Origin: Rummeliibacillus suwonensis
GTDB taxonomy: Bacteria; Bacillota; Bacilli; Bacillales_A; Planococcaceae
Direction: 5' to 3'
Length of the DNA stretch: 64,000 nt
NCBI RefSeq assembly: GCF_007896435.1
Contig: NZ_VCBL01000001.1
Span: 415,994-479,993 of the forward strand
Part shown: positions 62,102 to 64,000 of the stretch, one piece after another
Position numbering within the stretch: position 1 is the stretch's first letter
Layout of the letters: every line of letters begins with the position of its first letter
The notes under the pieces: generated by a model
What the model was told of the DNA's origin: nothing
Database searches by the model: none
What the model saw: only the letters and a program-made list of their open reading frames with translations
Position numbers and translations under genes: made by a program

Positions 62102-62388
62102 TCATGCATGAAAAAAATCGAAAGTTAAAAACGAAATGGGCATCGCATTAATGACCGTGAATCTACGAAAATGCCCGGTCAATAGACAAAATGGTAAAAG
62201 AACTAATAACAAGAAATGGAGAAGGGAGAATTTGAATTGACTCAGATTCTTCTTTCTTTCTATTTAGAGTTAGTTGTGTCTCAGTCTCTTTCTTTTTTTA
62301 GGGAATGTTATTTCCAGTTTTCTAGAGTATCGCGTATACTTAATATAAGTAAAATAATTAGGTATTTTTGTGAATGGAGTGGAAATAA
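62102..62388. other. Non-coding stretch before the AI-2E family gene
   Basis: No gene or strong hairpin is seen. The TTTCTAGAGTATCGCG / TATACTTAATATAAG region near 62320-62350 may hold the promoter, but no convincing box pair was identified. Confidence 0.4.
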
Positions 62389-63468
62389 TTGACGAAAAAA
62401 CTATGGTTTCAAGCGGGTGTGGGTATACTTCTGGCATTATTAATCGTGAAGTATTTTCTCGAAATCAAATCCCTCTTCTATCCAATCGTAGTCATATTAA
62501 GCGCTATATTTATCCCATTGTTAGCTGGGGGAATTTTATACTATGTAACCGAACCAATCCAACGTTTTTTAGAAAAGAAAAAATTTCCGCGTTGGGCAAG
62601 CATACTCTCTATTATTGTATTAATCAGCATCGCAGTCTATGGCTTTATAGCTATTGTCGTCCCACCGATCAATACGCAAATCAATAATTTAGTGAAAGCA
62701 ACGCCAACATTGGCAAATGAGCTTTCAGATATGGTGGATTATGTACTAAAAAATCGTGAAAACTTCCCAGATCAACTAAATGATGCGATCGATAGCGTAA
62801 CAAATTCCATCCAAGACTATGCAGTATTTACAAGTAAATTTTTAGTTCAATTCATTTCGAGTATTGTTTCAGGAGCATTTGTGTTAATACTTGTGCCATT
62901 TTTCTTTATCTACATGTTAAAGGATCACGAAAAATTTGCTCCAACGATTTATAATTTATTTACAGGTTCAAGACGTGCATGGATTAAGAAAACATTATCT
63001 GAAATCGATGATGTATTACGCAATTATATTCAGGGTCAGTTACTGATCAGTTTTATCTTGGCGATTATTATTTTCATTGGCTATAAAATTATAGGGTTAG
63101 AATATGCATTATTACTGGCACTGTTTGCTTTCTTTATGAATATGGTACCGTTTATTGGACCATGGATCGCACTTGTTCCAGCAATAATAGTAGGCCTTGT
63201 ACATGATCCAATGCAAGCCGTCTGGGTATGTGTCGTGACACTTGTTGCACAACAAATAGATAGTAACTTTATCACACCAAATGTCATGGGGAAAACACTA
63301 GATATTCATCCATTGACTGTTATCACGATTATTCTAGCAGCAGGTAATATTGCAGGGTTTGTAGGAATTTTACTAGGTGTACCGTTGTATGCTGTCGGGA
63401 AAGTAGTGGTGAAGAATGTTTATCAACATTGGAAAGCAATTCGTACCACTGCAACTAAAAATGTGTAG
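62389..63468 (+). CDS. AI-2E family transporter
   Basis: 359 residues with about seven to eight membrane segments and a long extracytoplasmic helical stretch (about 75-150). The AI-2E transporter (formerly UPF0118/PerM) signature is in the second half: FLAIIIFIGYKIIG-type segment, MVPFIGPWIALVPAIIVGL and NVMGKTLDIHPLTVIT. Members export autoinducer-2 or act as Na+/H+ antiporters; which applies is unknown. The TTG start follows GGAGTGG. The Nudix gene begins nine bases after the stop, so an operon is likely. Confidence 0.92.
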   Translation: MTKKLWFQAGVGILLALLIVKYFLEIKSLFYPIVVILSAIFIPLLAGGILYYVTEPIQRFLEKKKFPRWASILSIIVLISIAVYGFIAIVVPPINTQINNLVKATPTLANELSDMVDYVLKNRENFPDQLNDAIDSVTNSIQDYAVFTSKFLVQFISSIVSGAFVLILVPFFFIYMLKDHEKFAPTIYNLFTGSRRAWIKKTLSEIDDVLRNYIQGQLLISFILAIIIFIGYKIIGLEYALLLALFAFFMNMVPFIGPWIALVPAIIVGLVHDPMQAVWVCVVTLVAQQIDSNFITPNVMGKTLDIHPLTVITIILAAGNIAGFVGILLGVPLYAVGKVVVKNVYQHWKAIRTTATKNV

Positions 63469-63477
63469 GTGATAGAA

Positions 63478-64000
63478 GTGGAAACGGAGATTTTAAAAAC
63501 TTTCGATGAACAGCATAAACCATTAGGTGTTGCTACGAGGGCAGAGATACATGCAAAAGGATTATGGCATGAAACTTTCCATTGCTGGTTGATCAGTGAG
63601 ATTGCTGGCGATTATTATTTGTATTATCAGTTAAGAAGTGCTGATAAGAAAGATTATCCCTCCCTTTTTGATGTGACAGCAGCCGGGCATTTGCTGGCAT
63701 CAGAAACACCTGATGATGGTATAAGAGAATTACATGAAGAGCTAGGGCTATATTTGACGATAGAAGATCTAGAAAAACTAGAGATCATCCCTACAATGAT
63801 GAAAAAATCCTCCATACATGATTGTGAATTTGCTCATGTATTTCTTGCGGTACAGTCGGGAAGCTTTACTGATTTCCGTTTACAAGTGGAGGAGGTCGCC
63901 GGTATTGTACGTGCAAAATTGACAGATGTTATCGATTTTATTGCAGGTGATACACCATTCCTCCATCTAATCGGGTTTGAGATACTTGCAAATGGAGAAA
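63478..64000 (+). CDS. Nudix hydrolase, 5' part (isopentenyl-diphosphate-isomerase-like type)
   Basis: 174 codons are visible before the window ends, with no stop. The GTG start follows TAGGTGATAGAA. The Nudix box G-x5-E-x7-REL-x-EE-x-GL is complete (GHLLASETPDDGIRELHEEL, then GL), giving the Mg2+ site for cleaving a nucleoside-diphosphate-type bond. The N-terminus (VETEILKTFDEQHKPLGVAT) and CWLISEI are typical of the IPP-isomerase-like Nudix group (YfcD/YvdB-like). The substrate is unknown. Confidence 0.9.
   Translation, partial: METEILKTFDEQHKPLGVATRAEIHAKGLWHETFHCWLISEIAGDYYLYYQLRSADKKDYPSLFDVTAAGHLLASETPDDGIRELHEELGLYLTIEDLEKLEIIPTMMKKSSIHDCEFAHVFLAVQSGSFTDFRLQVEEVAGIVRAKLTDVIDFIAGDTPFLHLIGFEILANGE

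Noticed and set aside
62370-62687. Plus-strand frame overlapping the AI-2E gene
   Set aside because: Shadow frame of the permease gene; no domain pattern.
1-64000. tRNA or rRNA genes
   Set aside because: No cloverleaf with GGTTCRA-type T arms or rRNA-like stretch was recognised in the window.

Overview
The window is chromosomal DNA of a low-GC Gram-positive bacterium of the Bacillales. Strong AGGAGG-type ribosome sites, frequent TTG and GTG starts and many Bacillus subtilis-type genes (kimA, gdnCD, thi operon, cstA, yeeI, sip, asparagine synthase, menA) fit a Planococcaceae-like organism (Lysinibacillus, Viridibacillus or Rummeliibacillus type). The genus cannot be fixed from the sequence alone.

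Layout. 0-6.7 kb: acetyltransferase end, M29 aminopeptidase, polysaccharide deacetylase, flavin reductase, an acetyltransferase-LysR pair, and a methyltransferase. 6.8-9.9 kb: a complete thiamine salvage unit, promoter > TPP riboswitch > terminator > tenA-thiM-thiD-thiE. 10-18.6 kb: adenylate-forming ligase, sensorless chemoreceptor, cstA, DoxX-like protein, bacillithiol-transferase-like/amidotransferase pair, YdeI-like protein. 18.7-24 kb: lipoprotein, a histidine-phosphatase gene broken by a small mobile element, a HAD nucleotidase, and a phosphodiester glycosidase operon with a nonsense-mutated glycosyltransferase-GtrA gene. 24-28 kb: MFS exporter and a c-di-AMP riboswitch controlling the potassium importer kimA. 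28-30.6 kb: decayed island with two IS30 relics around a small membrane protein and a frameshifted secreted peptide. 30.8-48.8 kb: housekeeping and transport genes, including the guanidine-I riboswitch with gdnC-gdnD, asparagine synthase, menA, MATE pump, rlmA, signal peptidase, LMW phosphatase, yeeI, a chemoreceptor and a YdcF-like protein. 48.8-54.7 kb: insertion-sequence graveyard (IS3, IS4, IS21 and IS1380 type) carrying one intact secreted-protein gene. 54.7-64 kb: CcdA-like protein, SEC-C protein, M3 oligopeptidase, a T-box leader with no synthetase behind it, SAM hydrolase, two unknown proteins flanked by duplicated terminators, AI-2E family permease, and the start of a Nudix hydrolase.

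The most unusual content is repetitive. A family of about 150-bp elements (about 210 bp when carrying an extra cassette), called P elements here, occurs in seven recognisable copies plus several decayed ones. All lie in the same orientation. The clear copies usually follow TTTA and end in CACTTTA, and each has four hairpins whose arms change in a compensatory way between copies. One copy sits inside a phosphatase gene, and removing it precisely restores the reading frame across the junction. These traits match non-autonomous IS200/IS605-type (single-strand transposing) elements. Three copies carry the same 55-nt hairpin cassette, and a relative of that cassette sits, inverted, inside an unrelated repeat (R2). 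Two arrays of 12-bp cores spaced exactly 21 bp apart are a second unexplained repeat type.

Several genes are broken by single-base changes, some in homopolymers. They may be real decay or assembly errors.
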